A stretch of 64,000 nt of DNA from Roseburia_C sp031555935 (GTDB taxonomy: Bacteria > Bacillota > Clostridia > Lachnospirales > Lachnospiraceae). Shown one piece after another: positions 8,045 to 16,850 of this stretch. Each line of letters starts with the position of its first letter. The stretch's first letter is position 1. Location of the stretch: NCBI GenBank assembly GCA_031555935.1, contig JAVBTX010000018.1, forward strand, positions 28,099 to 92,098. The letters run 5' to 3'. The position numbers were made by a program, and so were the translations under genes. A model generated the notes under the pieces. That model was not told the origin of the DNA and ran no database searches. It saw only the letters and a list, made by a program, of their open reading frames with translations.

Positions 8045-9499
8045 ATGATGAAAAAAAAGAAAATCTTTGAACTATATAAAAGTCTAAAAGTCAGGCTCAT
8101 CTTAATCTGTATGGTGGTCGGAGTCTTCTCGGGTGGAATTGTTCGCGTTGGGATTTTGCAGTCGTATGAAAAAAGAGCCGTATCTGTAAGAAGTATAGAC
8201 ATTTTAAGCCAGAGTAAAATACTGGCGAATCAGATTGTCGAGTCAAAGTATTTAGAAAATGCTGAATCGGCAACCATCAATACCCAATTAGAACAATTAT
8301 CACAGATATATGATGGCAGGGTCATGATTATTGACTCTTCTTTTCATATTATCAAAGATACCTATAATCTTGACACCAATAAGACCATTATTTCGGAAGA
8401 AGTAGTAAAGGGGCTGACTCAAAAGGGAAAGGAAATTTCTCAGTACGATGCCCAGAACCGTTATATTGAAATGGTGGTTCCGCTAATTACGGTGGAAAAG
8501 GAAAATGAACCGTCAGAGGTAGTGGGTGTCATTCTAGTCAGTGTTTCGACAGATAGTATTGAAGCAAATATGGAATATTTGAAAAACCGTGCCTTGATTT
8601 TGGAGATAGCAGGGGCAATTGTATTATTTGCGTTAGCCGTGTATTTTTCAATTCGCATTACAAAACCGCTGAAACGAATGGCAAAATGTATCGATGAAAT
8701 ACAGACTGGTTACGGGCAGACTGACGGCACGTTGCAGATTGATGAATATACCGAAACAATGCAGGTATCAGAGAAATTTAACAAACTGTACCGTCGAATG
8801 AAAATGATCGATGATTCCCGTCAGGAATTTGTATCAAATGTCTCGCATGAGTTAAAAACGCCATTGACTTCAATGAAGGTTTTAGCCGATTCTTTGAACG
8901 GCCAGGACGATGTGCCAGTCGAATTATATAAGGAATTTATGCAGGATATAGGCAATGAAATTGAGCGGGAGACGAAGATAATCAATGATTTATTGTCCTT
9001 AGTGAAAATGGACAAGTCAGCTTCAGATTTAAATATTTCATCCTTAAATATTAATGAAATGATTGAGCAGATTTTAAAGCGGCTTCGTCCGATTGCAGAG
9101 CGGCAGCATATCGAGCTGGTCCTGGAAAGCTTTCGGCCGGTAACCGCCGAAGTGGATGAAGTGAAACTGACATTGGCAATTACCAATCTGGTTGAAAATG
9201 GCATTAAATATAACAAAGAAGAAGGCTGGGTGCATGTTTCCTTAAATGCCGACCACCAGTATTTCTATGTCAAAGTAGAGGATTCAGGAATTGGAATTCC
9301 ACCGGAAGCCTTAGAACATATCTATGAACGTTTCTACCGGGTTGATAAGTCACATTCCCGTGAAATTGGTGGAACCGGACTGGGACTAGCTATTTCGAGA
9401 AATTCTGTGTTGATGCACCGTGGAGCAATCAAAGTGTTCAGTACCGAGGGAGAGGGAACCGTATTTACCATGCGAATCCCACTTAATTATATTGTGTAG
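8045..9499 (+). CDS. Sensor histidine kinase partner of the preceding regulator
   Basis: A 484-residue membrane kinase. It has a first transmembrane helix at about 17-36, an extracytoplasmic sensor of about 145 residues resembling a dCache or PAS-like fold, and a second helix at about 183-204. HAMP follows to about 257, then the HisKA box with His268 in SNVSHELKTPL, and an HATPase domain with N box (ITNLVENGIKYN), G1 (VEDSGIGIP), F box (YERFYRVD) and G2 (GGTGLGLAI). ATG 8045 is listed; the ATG at 8048 has better spacing from AAAAGGA and is equally possible. The architecture resembles the cell-envelope kinases WalK and PhoR. Confidence 0.93.
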   Translation: MMKKKKIFELYKSLKVRLILICMVVGVFSGGIVRVGILQSYEKRAVSVRSIDILSQSKILANQIVESKYLENAESATINTQLEQLSQIYDGRVMIIDSSFHIIKDTYNLDTNKTIISEEVVKGLTQKGKEISQYDAQNRYIEMVVPLITVEKENEPSEVVGVILVSVSTDSIEANMEYLKNRALILEIAGAIVLFALAVYFSIRITKPLKRMAKCIDEIQTGYGQTDGTLQIDEYTETMQVSEKFNKLYRRMKMIDDSRQEFVSNVSHELKTPLTSMKVLADSLNGQDDVPVELYKEFMQDIGNEIERETKIINDLLSLVKMDKSASDLNISSLNINEMIEQILKRLRPIAERQHIELVLESFRPVTAEVDEVKLTLAITNLVENGIKYNKEEGWVHVSLNADHQYFYVKVEDSGIGIPPEALEHIYERFYRVDKSHSREIGGTGLGLAISRNSVLMHRGAIKVFSTEGEGTVFTMRIPLNYIV

Positions 9500-9509
9500 G
9501 AGGAATGGA

Positions 9510-10475
9510 ATGAGAAAACGAGTGCAGTTAATCTTGACAGCGCTTTTTCTGCTGTTACTGACTGGATGCAGTGCTGATGAAGCGGCGACAGACAGCCAGT
9601 ATCATGCATATTATATCAATAAAGAAAAAACGAGGATAGTGGAAACACCTTATGAAATAAAAGCCACCAATACAGACGAAATGATTGCCGAGATAATCGG
9701 TTTGTTTTCGCTGGATGCCAATAATGTGGAATATCGAAAATTATTGATTGGCGAAGTGGGAATCAATGATTACGCCTTTGATGGAAAGCAACTGTCATTG
9801 TATTTCAATGACAAATACGCTTCCTTAGAGGTTACGGAAGAGATACTTTGCCGTGCAGCGATGGTGCGCTCATTGATGCAGATTCCAGAAGTGACATGTG
9901 TGTCATTTTATGTGGGTGATTCGCCATTGACTGACAGCCGGGGAAATGTCGTGGGATTGATGACCAATGAAAGCTTTGTGGAAAATCCAGGTGAGCAAAT
10001 TAATGCGTTGCAAACAGCTAATATCACCTTGTATTTTTCAAATGAGAGCGGCAGTGAGCTAGTCAAGACCACAAAAGAAGTACAGTATAGCAGTAATATC
10101 TCAATGGATAAGCTAGTCATGGAGCATTTGCTGATGGGGACTAAAGAGGATGGCATGAAAACGGCGATTCCATCGGGAACAAAATTGGTCAGTGTGACAA
10201 CAACGAATGGCATCTGTTATGTAAATCTCGATGAAGGTTTTATGAATCAACAGTATGAGATTCAAGAACCAATTGTTATTTACTCCATTGTAAATTCGTT
10301 GACGGAATTGCCAACGGTAAACAAGGTTCAGATATCGGTAAATGGCGATACCAGTGGGGTTTACCGTGATAGTTATGAGCTCGATGATTTATATGAACGA
10401 AATATTAGCGTGAATACTACGACAACCGTAAGCACCGAGGAAACGGCGGAAGAAGGTGTCTTAATATTTGAATAA
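9510..10475 (+). CDS. GerMN-domain lipoprotein
   Basis: A 321-residue exported lipoprotein with the signal peptide lipobox LLTGC and acylated Cys20. It has two GerMN-type repeats, one around residues 60-150 and one around 180-290; the second includes VYVNLDEGF-like sequence (CYVNLDEGFM). GerMN domains occur in the spore protein GerM and in LpqB-type lipoproteins linked to two-component kinases. Its position directly after a kinase gene is like that of LpqB-MtrB and suggests it tunes the sensor, which is inferred. The ATG at 9510 follows GTAGGAGGAAT; an upstream in-frame start inside the kinase gene was discarded. Its stop overlaps the comEC start. Confidence 0.85.
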   Translation: MRKRVQLILTALFLLLLTGCSADEAATDSQYHAYYINKEKTRIVETPYEIKATNTDEMIAEIIGLFSLDANNVEYRKLLIGEVGINDYAFDGKQLSLYFNDKYASLEVTEEILCRAAMVRSLMQIPEVTCVSFYVGDSPLTDSRGNVVGLMTNESFVENPGEQINALQTANITLYFSNESGSELVKTTKEVQYSSNISMDKLVMEHLLMGTKEDGMKTAIPSGTKLVSVTTTNGICYVNLDEGFMNQQYEIQEPIVIYSIVNSLTELPTVNKVQISVNGDTSGVYRDSYELDDLYERNISVNTTTTVSTEETAEEGVLIFE

Positions 10476-12855
10476 ACGCTTGCTGGTACAAGCTGTAGCA
10501 GCATTTGTGGGTGGTCTTTTGGATTGCTTTTATGAACATTGGCTCATACCGGCAGGTATGATAATTCTATTTCTCGGAATAAATATCTGCCGGCAGAAAG
10601 TAAAACCGAAGCGAATCATGCTGTTGGCAGTATTGTGGGGATTGAGTTGGTGGTTCGGGCAGAATACCGCTGCAAATGAACAGAACTACTACCAAAGCCG
10701 TCAGGAGATATTAGTAGATGGTCAGGAAGTATATTTGCAAGGCGCAATTTCCCGCAAAGAAGAAAAGTCAGAACGATACCAAATATATTTAAATAACGTA
10801 ATTCTACAAATCGAAAATAAAACATATCGTTTCAACCAAATCTTAATTTATCTTGAGGCAGAAAGTTCCCCTCACTTATATCCCATTGGAAAAACCCTTG
10901 TACTAAAAGGAAATATACAAACATTCCAACCAGCCACGAATGATGGTGGCTTTGATGAACAACAATATTATAAAACCTTACAGACAGATTGCCGAATTGA
11001 TGTAACCGATATTCTAGGCTGCTTCGGTCAGGTGAATATCCTTGCAGAAAAGACAAATCAATTTCGTCAAAAATTAAAACATAGTATAATAAGAAGTATG
11101 GATGCTGATGAAGCGGGAATATTGATGGCAATGATTTTGGGCGACAAAAGTCTTTTGCCAACGGAAACACGTGAACAATATCAGCAAATGGGCATCTCTC
11201 ATATCCTTGTAATCAGTGGCTTACATATTTCCATGATTGGAATGGCAATATTTCGACTGTTGCGAAAATGCCGAATGGGAATGGTACTGTCGGCTGCAAT
11301 ATCAATTGGATTTCTAGTCTGGTATAGCAGCATGGTTGGGATGAGTGCATCCACGGTGCGGGCGTTTACAATGTATGCGATGGGAGTAGTTGCGATTTGC
11401 CTTGGCAGAACTTATGACCGACCGACAGCACTTGCCTTGGCAGTCTTTTTATTATTATGGCAAAATCCATATCTAATCGAAAATAGTGGCTTTCAGTTTA
11501 GTGTAGCAGCAATTGTGGGGGTTATTCTGGCTGGCAAAAGAGCTAAAGCATGGAAGGTAAGCGGAATGATACAGCTTACAACAATGCCAATCGCAGCATA
11601 CTGCTATTATGAGCTGCCACTTTGGTCATTGCCGATAAATATGCTGGTGATTCCGCTGGTAAGTGTTGTCGTGGGGCTGGGAATGGCAGGTGCGCTAGTA
11701 GGGCTTTACTCTGCCGGGGTGGGCAAGGTAGTTCTTTGGCCAGTGCAACTTATTTTAGGGGTATACGAAAAGGTTGGTGGCTGGTGCTTGAAATTGCCGG
11801 TTACAAGTTTGGTTGTGGGAAAGCCGGAGTTGATTCAGATTTTCCTGTACTGTGTTTTACTGTGGGGCTCATTGAAGCTCACGCGTTGGATGAAAACATC
11901 AAAAGACTTACGAAGTGGAAAGTCCTCCTCGCATAGTAAATCCTTGCAAGAATTGACGGAAAGTATAAAGTCAAATGCAATTCTTGTGGCAGGTTTAGTT
12001 GCGGCGCTTCTGGTACTGATTTATCGACCGCTCGGTTTGCCGCAGATTGATATATTAGACGTGGGACAAGGTGACGCTATTTGTATCCGTGCTGAAAAAC
12101 AAATGACCTTTTTTATTGATGGTGGCAGTAGTGATGTGAGTAGTGTGGGAAAATATCGTATCGAACCATACTTAAAAAGCAATGCCATTGCCGCAGTTGA
12201 CTACTGGTTTGTGTCACATACTGATACCGACCATGTCAGTGGTTTGATAGAATTATTAGAACGGGATTACCCAATCAAACATCTGGTGTTAGCAAAGCAG
12301 GCTGTTCGGGATGAAAACTGGGAGAATATTGTTGCATTAGCGGAGCAAAAGAAGATACCAATATGCTATATGGAAGAAGGAGATGCCATTCAAATTGGCA
12401 GCCATTCTTTGAAATGTATTTTCCCAACGAAAGACTTTGTTTCCACGGATATCAATGCCAGTTCACTGGTGCTTCTATACAAATCAGGAGACTTTAGCGG
12501 AATTTTTACCGGTGATATTACAAACGCAGAGGAGACTTTACTAACAAAGAATTATCAACATCCCGTTACCTATTACAAAGCAGCTCATCATGGCTCAAAG
12601 TATTCCAATAGTGCGGCATGGCTAAAACAACTGTCCCCAGCCCTTACGACTATCTCATGCAGTTTGAAAAATAGCTACGGTCATCCGAGTGCAGAAGCGG
12701 TCGCAAATATAACCGAGGTAGGCAGCGATATCTATATGACGATGACGGATGGGCAGATTAGTATTGTGATGAATGAGTTAGGAAGTGTAGAGCAGATTAG
12801 AAGAAAATACATTATAAACCCGCTTGAAGTTCATCACCCCCCTATGATAGAATAA
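10468..12855 (+). CDS. comEC: ComEC/Rec2 DNA-uptake channel protein
   Basis: A polytopic membrane protein that carries single-stranded DNA across the membrane during transformation. The 795-residue product has the full three-part layout. An N-terminal soluble OB-like region spans about 40-200, the Competence domain has many helices (about 210-500, with GLHISMIGMAI and the FQFSVAAIVG region), and a C-terminal metallo-beta-lactamase-like domain (about 520-780) has ILDVGQGDAI, SHTDTDHVSG and KAAHHGSKYSN. The start is TTG with AGAAGGTG upstream, overlapping the previous stop by 8 bases. Nothing is truncated, so natural competence is possible if the pilus genes exist elsewhere. Confidence 0.95.
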   Translation: MNKRLLVQAVAAFVGGLLDCFYEHWLIPAGMIILFLGINICRQKVKPKRIMLLAVLWGLSWWFGQNTAANEQNYYQSRQEILVDGQEVYLQGAISRKEEKSERYQIYLNNVILQIENKTYRFNQILIYLEAESSPHLYPIGKTLVLKGNIQTFQPATNDGGFDEQQYYKTLQTDCRIDVTDILGCFGQVNILAEKTNQFRQKLKHSIIRSMDADEAGILMAMILGDKSLLPTETREQYQQMGISHILVISGLHISMIGMAIFRLLRKCRMGMVLSAAISIGFLVWYSSMVGMSASTVRAFTMYAMGVVAICLGRTYDRPTALALAVFLLLWQNPYLIENSGFQFSVAAIVGVILAGKRAKAWKVSGMIQLTTMPIAAYCYYELPLWSLPINMLVIPLVSVVVGLGMAGALVGLYSAGVGKVVLWPVQLILGVYEKVGGWCLKLPVTSLVVGKPELIQIFLYCVLLWGSLKLTRWMKTSKDLRSGKSSSHSKSLQELTESIKSNAILVAGLVAALLVLIYRPLGLPQIDILDVGQGDAICIRAEKQMTFFIDGGSSDVSSVGKYRIEPYLKSNAIAAVDYWFVSHTDTDHVSGLIELLERDYPIKHLVLAKQAVRDENWENIVALAEQKKIPICYMEEGDAIQIGSHSLKCIFPTKDFVSTDINASSLVLLYKSGDFSGIFTGDITNAEETLLTKNYQHPVTYYKAAHHGSKYSNSAAWLKQLSPALTTISCSLKNSYGHPSAEAVANITEVGSDIYMTMTDGQISIVMNELGSVEQIRRKYIINPLEVHHPPMIE

Positions 12856-12859
12856 CAAC

Positions 12860-13837
12860 ATGAAAACAATAGATGAAGATATCAAAAACGGAAAATTAAA
12901 ACAGATATACCTATTATACGGGGAAGAAGCCTATTTGAAGCGCCAATACCGCGAAAAACTCAAAAATTTCATTGTTAGTTCCGATGACAACATGAATTTT
13001 TCTTCTTTTGAAGGCAAGGGCATCAATCCCAAGGAATTGATAGATTTAGCCGAGACGCTACCATTTTTTGCTGACAAGCGTCTACTGTTAATTGAAAACA
13101 GTGGATTTTTCAAAAATGCGCAGGAAGAACTAGCGGAATACTTAAAGGCACTACCAGAAACAACATATTTTGTGTTTGCGGAAGACGAGGTAGATAAACG
13201 CTCGAAGATGTTTAAAACCGTCAAAAGTGCTGGCAGTGTCATTGACTTTGAGCGTCAACGCGAGGATATACTGATTCGCTGGGTCTCAGGTCGATTAAAG
13301 CGGGAAAATAAAAACATTACCGGACAGGCAATGCAGCTATTTTTGTCCATGACCGGCAGTGATATGGAAAATATCGACAAGGAATTAGAAAAACTGTTGT
13401 GTTACTGTCTAGAGCGGGGGGAGATTACCCCGGAAGATGTCGAGGCCGTATGCACCGGACAAGTCAATAACCGCATTTTTGACATGATAGATGCAATTGC
13501 GACCAAAAAGCAGCGTCAGGCATTGCAGTTATACTATGACTTAATTGAGCTAAAAGAGCCGCCAATGCGAATCCTATTTTTATTAGCAAGACAGTTTCAG
13601 ATATTATTAAATGTAAAGGATTTGCGGAAGCAGGGCTTTGACCAAAAGGCGATTGCCTCCAAAGCAGGTATCCCGCCATTTGCCGTGGGGCGAAACTTAA
13701 AACAGGCCGAGGGCTTTACGCTTTCACAGCTACGTCAGGCCTTAGAAGACGCCATCAGTGCAGAAGCAGATATAAAAATGGGGCGCATGGCTGACCAGAT
13801 GGCAGTTGAGTTGTTGATTGTGAAATATATGAACTGA
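12860..13837 (+). CDS. holA: DNA polymerase III delta subunit
   Basis: Delta subunit of the clamp loader, which opens the sliding clamp for loading on DNA. The 325-residue protein begins with the family signature IYLLYGEEAYLKRQYREKL, has an AAA+-like fold without a Walker A motif, as expected for delta, and a C-terminal collar domain (RILFLLARQFQILLNVKDL). It starts 4 bases after comEC, the conserved Firmicute order comEC-holA-rpsT. A strong bidirectional terminator separates it from the convergent rpsT. Confidence 0.95.
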   Translation: MKTIDEDIKNGKLKQIYLLYGEEAYLKRQYREKLKNFIVSSDDNMNFSSFEGKGINPKELIDLAETLPFFADKRLLLIENSGFFKNAQEELAEYLKALPETTYFVFAEDEVDKRSKMFKTVKSAGSVIDFERQREDILIRWVSGRLKRENKNITGQAMQLFLSMTGSDMENIDKELEKLLCYCLERGEITPEDVEAVCTGQVNNRIFDMIDAIATKKQRQALQLYYDLIELKEPPMRILFLLARQFQILLNVKDLRKQGFDQKAIASKAGIPPFAVGRNLKQAEGFTLSQLRQALEDAISAEADIKMGRMADQMAVELLIVKYMN

Positions 13838-13851
13838 AAAGTTTGTACAAA

Positions 13852-13881
13852 AAAACACCAGTATGACGGTACTGGTGTTTT
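13852..13881. terminator. Bidirectional terminator between holA and rpsT
   Basis: AAAACACCAGTA (13852-13863) and TACTGGTGTTTT (13870-13881) form a perfect 12-bp stem with a 6-base loop. The T-run on one strand and the A-run on the other allow it to serve both convergent genes. Confidence 0.92.
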
Positions 13882-13903
13882 AATAATTTAATCTATGTTC
13901 TTC

Positions 13904-14167
13904 TTAAGCGATTGCGTTAACAGCTTTTGTTAAACGGGAAATCTTTCTTGAAGAATTGTTTTTGTGATAAACGCCTTTAGTAGTAGCTTTATCGATTTCT
14001 GAAATAGCAGCTAATAAAGCAGCTTGAGCAGCAGCTTTGTCATTAGCAACGATAGCAGCGTCTACTTTCTTAATAGATGTTCTCACTTTTGATCTGATCG
14101 CTTTGTTTCTTGCAGTTCTTGCTTCACTGATAAGAATTCTTTTTTTTGCAGATTTAATGTTAGCCAA
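13904..14167 (-). CDS. rpsT: 30S ribosomal protein S20
   Basis: A small basic 16S-rRNA-binding protein of the 30S subunit body. The start is TTG at 14167, since GGAGGTG lies at good spacing upstream on this strand and the product then begins (M)ANIKSAKKRI, the standard S20 N-terminus; no ATG exists at that place. The length of 87 residues is normal. Repeated Lys/Arg/Ala-rich helices (RTARNKAIRSKVRTSIKK) are typical. E. coli rpsT also starts with UUG and is autoregulated through it, so the start may be functionally kept here. Transcribed against its neighbours from its own promoter. Confidence 0.95.
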   Translation of the reverse strand: MANIKSAKKRILISEARTARNKAIRSKVRTSIKKVDAAIVANDKAAAQAALLAAISEIDKATTKGVYHKNNSSRKISRLTKAVNAIA

Positions 14168-14241
14168 TTCGTACACCTCCATTACAATTAATTTGTTCAT
14201 CAAATACGGACACGGTCGATTTAATGTAAACATACTAGATT

Positions 14242-14270
14242 AGTTTAGAACAAGAACCTTTATCTGTCAA
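14242..14270 (-). promoter_or_regulatory. Promoter of rpsT
   Basis: Read on the - strand, TTGACA (14265-14270) and TAAACT (14242-14247) are 17 bases apart, giving a near-consensus promoter about 75 bases before the rpsT start. Confidence 0.75.
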
Positions 14271-14329
14271 TACATATTTTTCGATTTTTTGCTAAAAATA
14301 GAAATAAAATCAAATAAAGGATGAGGGTT

Positions 14330-15283
14330 ATGTATCAGGTTCGTACAGACTTGGCCTTAGAAGCCAGAGAAAAATTTGAAGAGGATAACGTCGAGATTAA
14401 AGGTGTTGTCCTGGAAGAAGAGGATTTGCCGGGAGATATCAAGATTACCCGGGTCATAATTGAAACGGAAAATGGGGCCAAAGCAATGGGCAAACCAAAG
14501 GGGACCTATATCACCGTCGAAGCACCAAAGATGATTGAGGAGGATGGCGAATATCATCGGGAGATATCAGAACAACTGGCCAAGATTTTAAAGCAGCTAT
14601 TGCCAGAGGAAAAAGAAGAACTATCGGTACTAGTGGCTGGACTAGGAAATCGCGAAGTAACACCGGATGCTTTAGGACCAAATGTAATTGAGAATATGAT
14701 GATTACGCGTCACATCATCAACGAATTTGGAAAATATGCCTTGGGCGAAGAACACACCCAGAAAATCAGCGGCATTGTACCAGGCGTTATGGCGCAAACC
14801 GGAATGGAATCCAAAGAAATAATCAAGGGTGTTGTGGCGGAAACAAATCCAGACTGTATTGTTGCCATAGATGCATTGGCAGCACGCAGTACCAAGCGGT
14901 TAAATCGAACGATTCAGATCACCGATACCGGAATCAATCCAGGCTCCGGGGTCGGCAACCATCGTCATGCCATTAATCAGGAAACAATGGGTGTTCCAGT
15001 GATTGCAATTGGGATTCCAACGGTAGTCGATGCCGCCACAATTGTAACCGATACGATGAGCGACTTGATTACCGCGATGGCAGAGTCCAGCCGTCTAAAA
15101 GGCTTAGGTGGAGCCTTGGAAACATTAGACGACATGGAGAAGTACGAGTTAATCCGCGAGCTGTTGTCGCCACATCTCAATGCTTTTTTTGTCACGCCCA
15201 AAGATATTGACGAATCGGTGAAACGTCTAAGTTATACGATATCGGAAGGATTGAATATTACTTTTTCAGGTAAACAGGCATAG
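14330..15283 (+). CDS. gpr: Germination (spore) protease GPR
   Basis: Aspartic-type endoprotease (family A25) that degrades small acid-soluble spore proteins when spores germinate. It is made as a zymogen in the forespore and self-processed. The ATG at 14330 gives 317 residues beginning MYQVRTDLALEAREK, the conserved GPR N-terminus that carries the propeptide; the ATG at 14321 would add three residues. Conserved blocks visible are VAGLGNREVTPDALGP, GVMAQTGMESKEI, DALAARSTKRLNRTIQ and GINPGSGVGNHR. The neighbour spoIIP is the same as in Bacillus, and forespore (sigma-F/G) expression is expected from the family. Its presence shows that the host sporulates. Confidence 0.96.
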   Translation: MYQVRTDLALEAREKFEEDNVEIKGVVLEEEDLPGDIKITRVIIETENGAKAMGKPKGTYITVEAPKMIEEDGEYHREISEQLAKILKQLLPEEKEELSVLVAGLGNREVTPDALGPNVIENMMITRHIINEFGKYALGEEHTQKISGIVPGVMAQTGMESKEIIKGVVAETNPDCIVAIDALAARSTKRLNRTIQITDTGINPGSGVGNHRHAINQETMGVPVIAIGIPTVVDAATIVTDTMSDLITAMAESSRLKGLGGALETLDDMEKYELIRELLSPHLNAFFVTPKDIDESVKRLSYTISEGLNITFSGKQA

Positions 15284-15334
15284 ACAAGTCTGCCGTAACA
15301 TAAAATATATTATTTATGACTGGCAGATAAGGAG

Positions 15335-16714
15335 ATGAGCACAATTAAGTATCAAAGAGCATCAAGGAAAAAGAAAAAAGCAAGAATAGCGGTCGGATTA
15401 ATTCTGACCGCCACCCTGCTTCTAAGTGTTGGACAGATAGAAAGTAAGAGTGGTACGTTAAAAAATGTGATTGCCGATGAAATAAAAAAGACAGCATATA
15501 CGAGTGTCATAAAAAGTTATATGCCAGGTCTTTTTTTTAAGACCTCCGGTGCCAAGGAGGAGCGGACAGCAATGGAAATTCTAACTGACAAGGTGTTAGA
15601 AGTCCTGCCGCTGTATGGTTACATGGAAACAATGTTAAGCTATGAAACACCAGCCGAAAGTGAGCTGTCATATGAAGCGATTCTGCAACGGGAGGCAATG
15701 GATGAAAATTATATTGACGATGAAACGGGTGAGGTGATTTTAGCGGCCTTGTCTGAAAATCTCGAAGAAATGATGGCCGAAGCAGAGACCGAGAATGCCA
15801 AAATCAGAGAACAGCAAGAAGTGGCAGAAGTACCCGCGACAGAGACGGATATAAATACAGAAACTACCCCAGAAGAACCAGTGGAAAGTCAGGATGCATT
15901 AGCCGTCACCGGTGAAATGATTGGCAATTTCCAAGTTCAAACAGAGCCACAGGTTACATATTCAAGAGAAAAATTAAACGATTTTGACTATTTGATTCAA
16001 AATTTCTATACCGTTGACCGCATGACGACAATAACCAGCAGCCAGTTGTCGGCACAAGATTTACTGGCAAGGGATATGCATTTGACAACTGGGGCGGAGC
16101 AACCGCAGATTTTAATTTACCATACGCATTCACAGGAGATGTATATTGATTCGACACCGGGGGATGTGATGACAGGAGTCGTTGGCTGCGGCGAATATCT
16201 AACCCAGATATTACAGGAAAAATATGGTTTGAATGTCATTCATCATATGGGGCAGTATGATGTTGAAAAACGTGATTACGCCTATTCCAATGCAGCTCCC
16301 GCCATTGAACAGCTATTGGCAGAAAATCCAAGTATCGAGGTGGTCATCGACTTGCATCGTGATGCTTTGCCGGAGGATGTACATATGGTGCAGGAAGTAC
16401 AAGGAATTAAGATGGCACCAATAATGTTTTTTAACGGCCTGAGTCGTCTGGCCAGCAAGGGTGACATTGATTATTTGTATAATCCTAATCGCGAAGATAA
16501 TCTGGCCTTTTCTTTACAGATGAAATTAGCGGCTAGTGAATACTATCCGACGCTGACCAGACCGATTTATTTAAAAGGATATCGCTACAATATGCATTAT
16601 TGCCCGAAAACCCTATTGGTTGAGTTGGGAGCCCAGACAAATACTTTTGAAGAGGCGAGAAATGCGATGGCGCCGCTGGCTGATTTGTTGTATAAGGTGT
16701 TGTGCCAAACATAA
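15335..16714 (+). CDS. spoIIP: Stage II sporulation protein P
   Basis: A peptidoglycan amidase/endopeptidase that, with SpoIID and SpoIIM, drives forespore engulfment. The 459-residue product has an N-terminal membrane helix (about 20-37), an acidic low-complexity linker (about 130-190) and the SpoIIP domain (about 260-455). The domain has ILIYHTHSQEMY with the zinc-ligand His residues, VGCGEYL, and VIDLHRDALP. The ATG at 15335 directly abuts its GGAG, which is too close for normal initiation; an ATT at 15344 would be well spaced, so the true start is uncertain by three codons. It follows gpr, as in Bacillus. Confidence 0.94.
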   Translation: MSTIKYQRASRKKKKARIAVGLILTATLLLSVGQIESKSGTLKNVIADEIKKTAYTSVIKSYMPGLFFKTSGAKEERTAMEILTDKVLEVLPLYGYMETMLSYETPAESELSYEAILQREAMDENYIDDETGEVILAALSENLEEMMAEAETENAKIREQQEVAEVPATETDINTETTPEEPVESQDALAVTGEMIGNFQVQTEPQVTYSREKLNDFDYLIQNFYTVDRMTTITSSQLSAQDLLARDMHLTTGAEQPQILIYHTHSQEMYIDSTPGDVMTGVVGCGEYLTQILQEKYGLNVIHHMGQYDVEKRDYAYSNAAPAIEQLLAENPSIEVVIDLHRDALPEDVHMVQEVQGIKMAPIMFFNGLSRLASKGDIDYLYNPNREDNLAFSLQMKLAASEYYPTLTRPIYLKGYRYNMHYCPKTLLVELGAQTNTFEEARNAMAPLADLLYKVLCQT

Positions 16715-16759
16715 AAAAGTAAGTAATAAAAAAGAAATAAATTGTTAAAGAAAAAGTTA

Positions 16760-16787
16760 TTGTAAGAAAGAAAAAAATCGCTATAAT
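16760..16787 (+). promoter_or_regulatory. Promoter upstream of the MBOAT gene
   Basis: TTGTAA (16760-16765) and TATAAT (16782-16787), with a 16-base spacer. A short stem TTCCCT/AGGGAA (16808-16829) sits in the leader before the ATG at 16851. Confidence 0.6.
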
Positions 16788-16850
16788 TAAGAAGGACCAT
16801 AGAAAGATTCCCTTCTGCATATGAGGGAAGATTACGAAAGAGTGAAATAA

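Noticed and set aside
11622..11936. Open reading frame of 104 codons inside comEC
   Set aside because: It lies in another frame of a clear comEC coding region and has no ribosome site or family resemblance.
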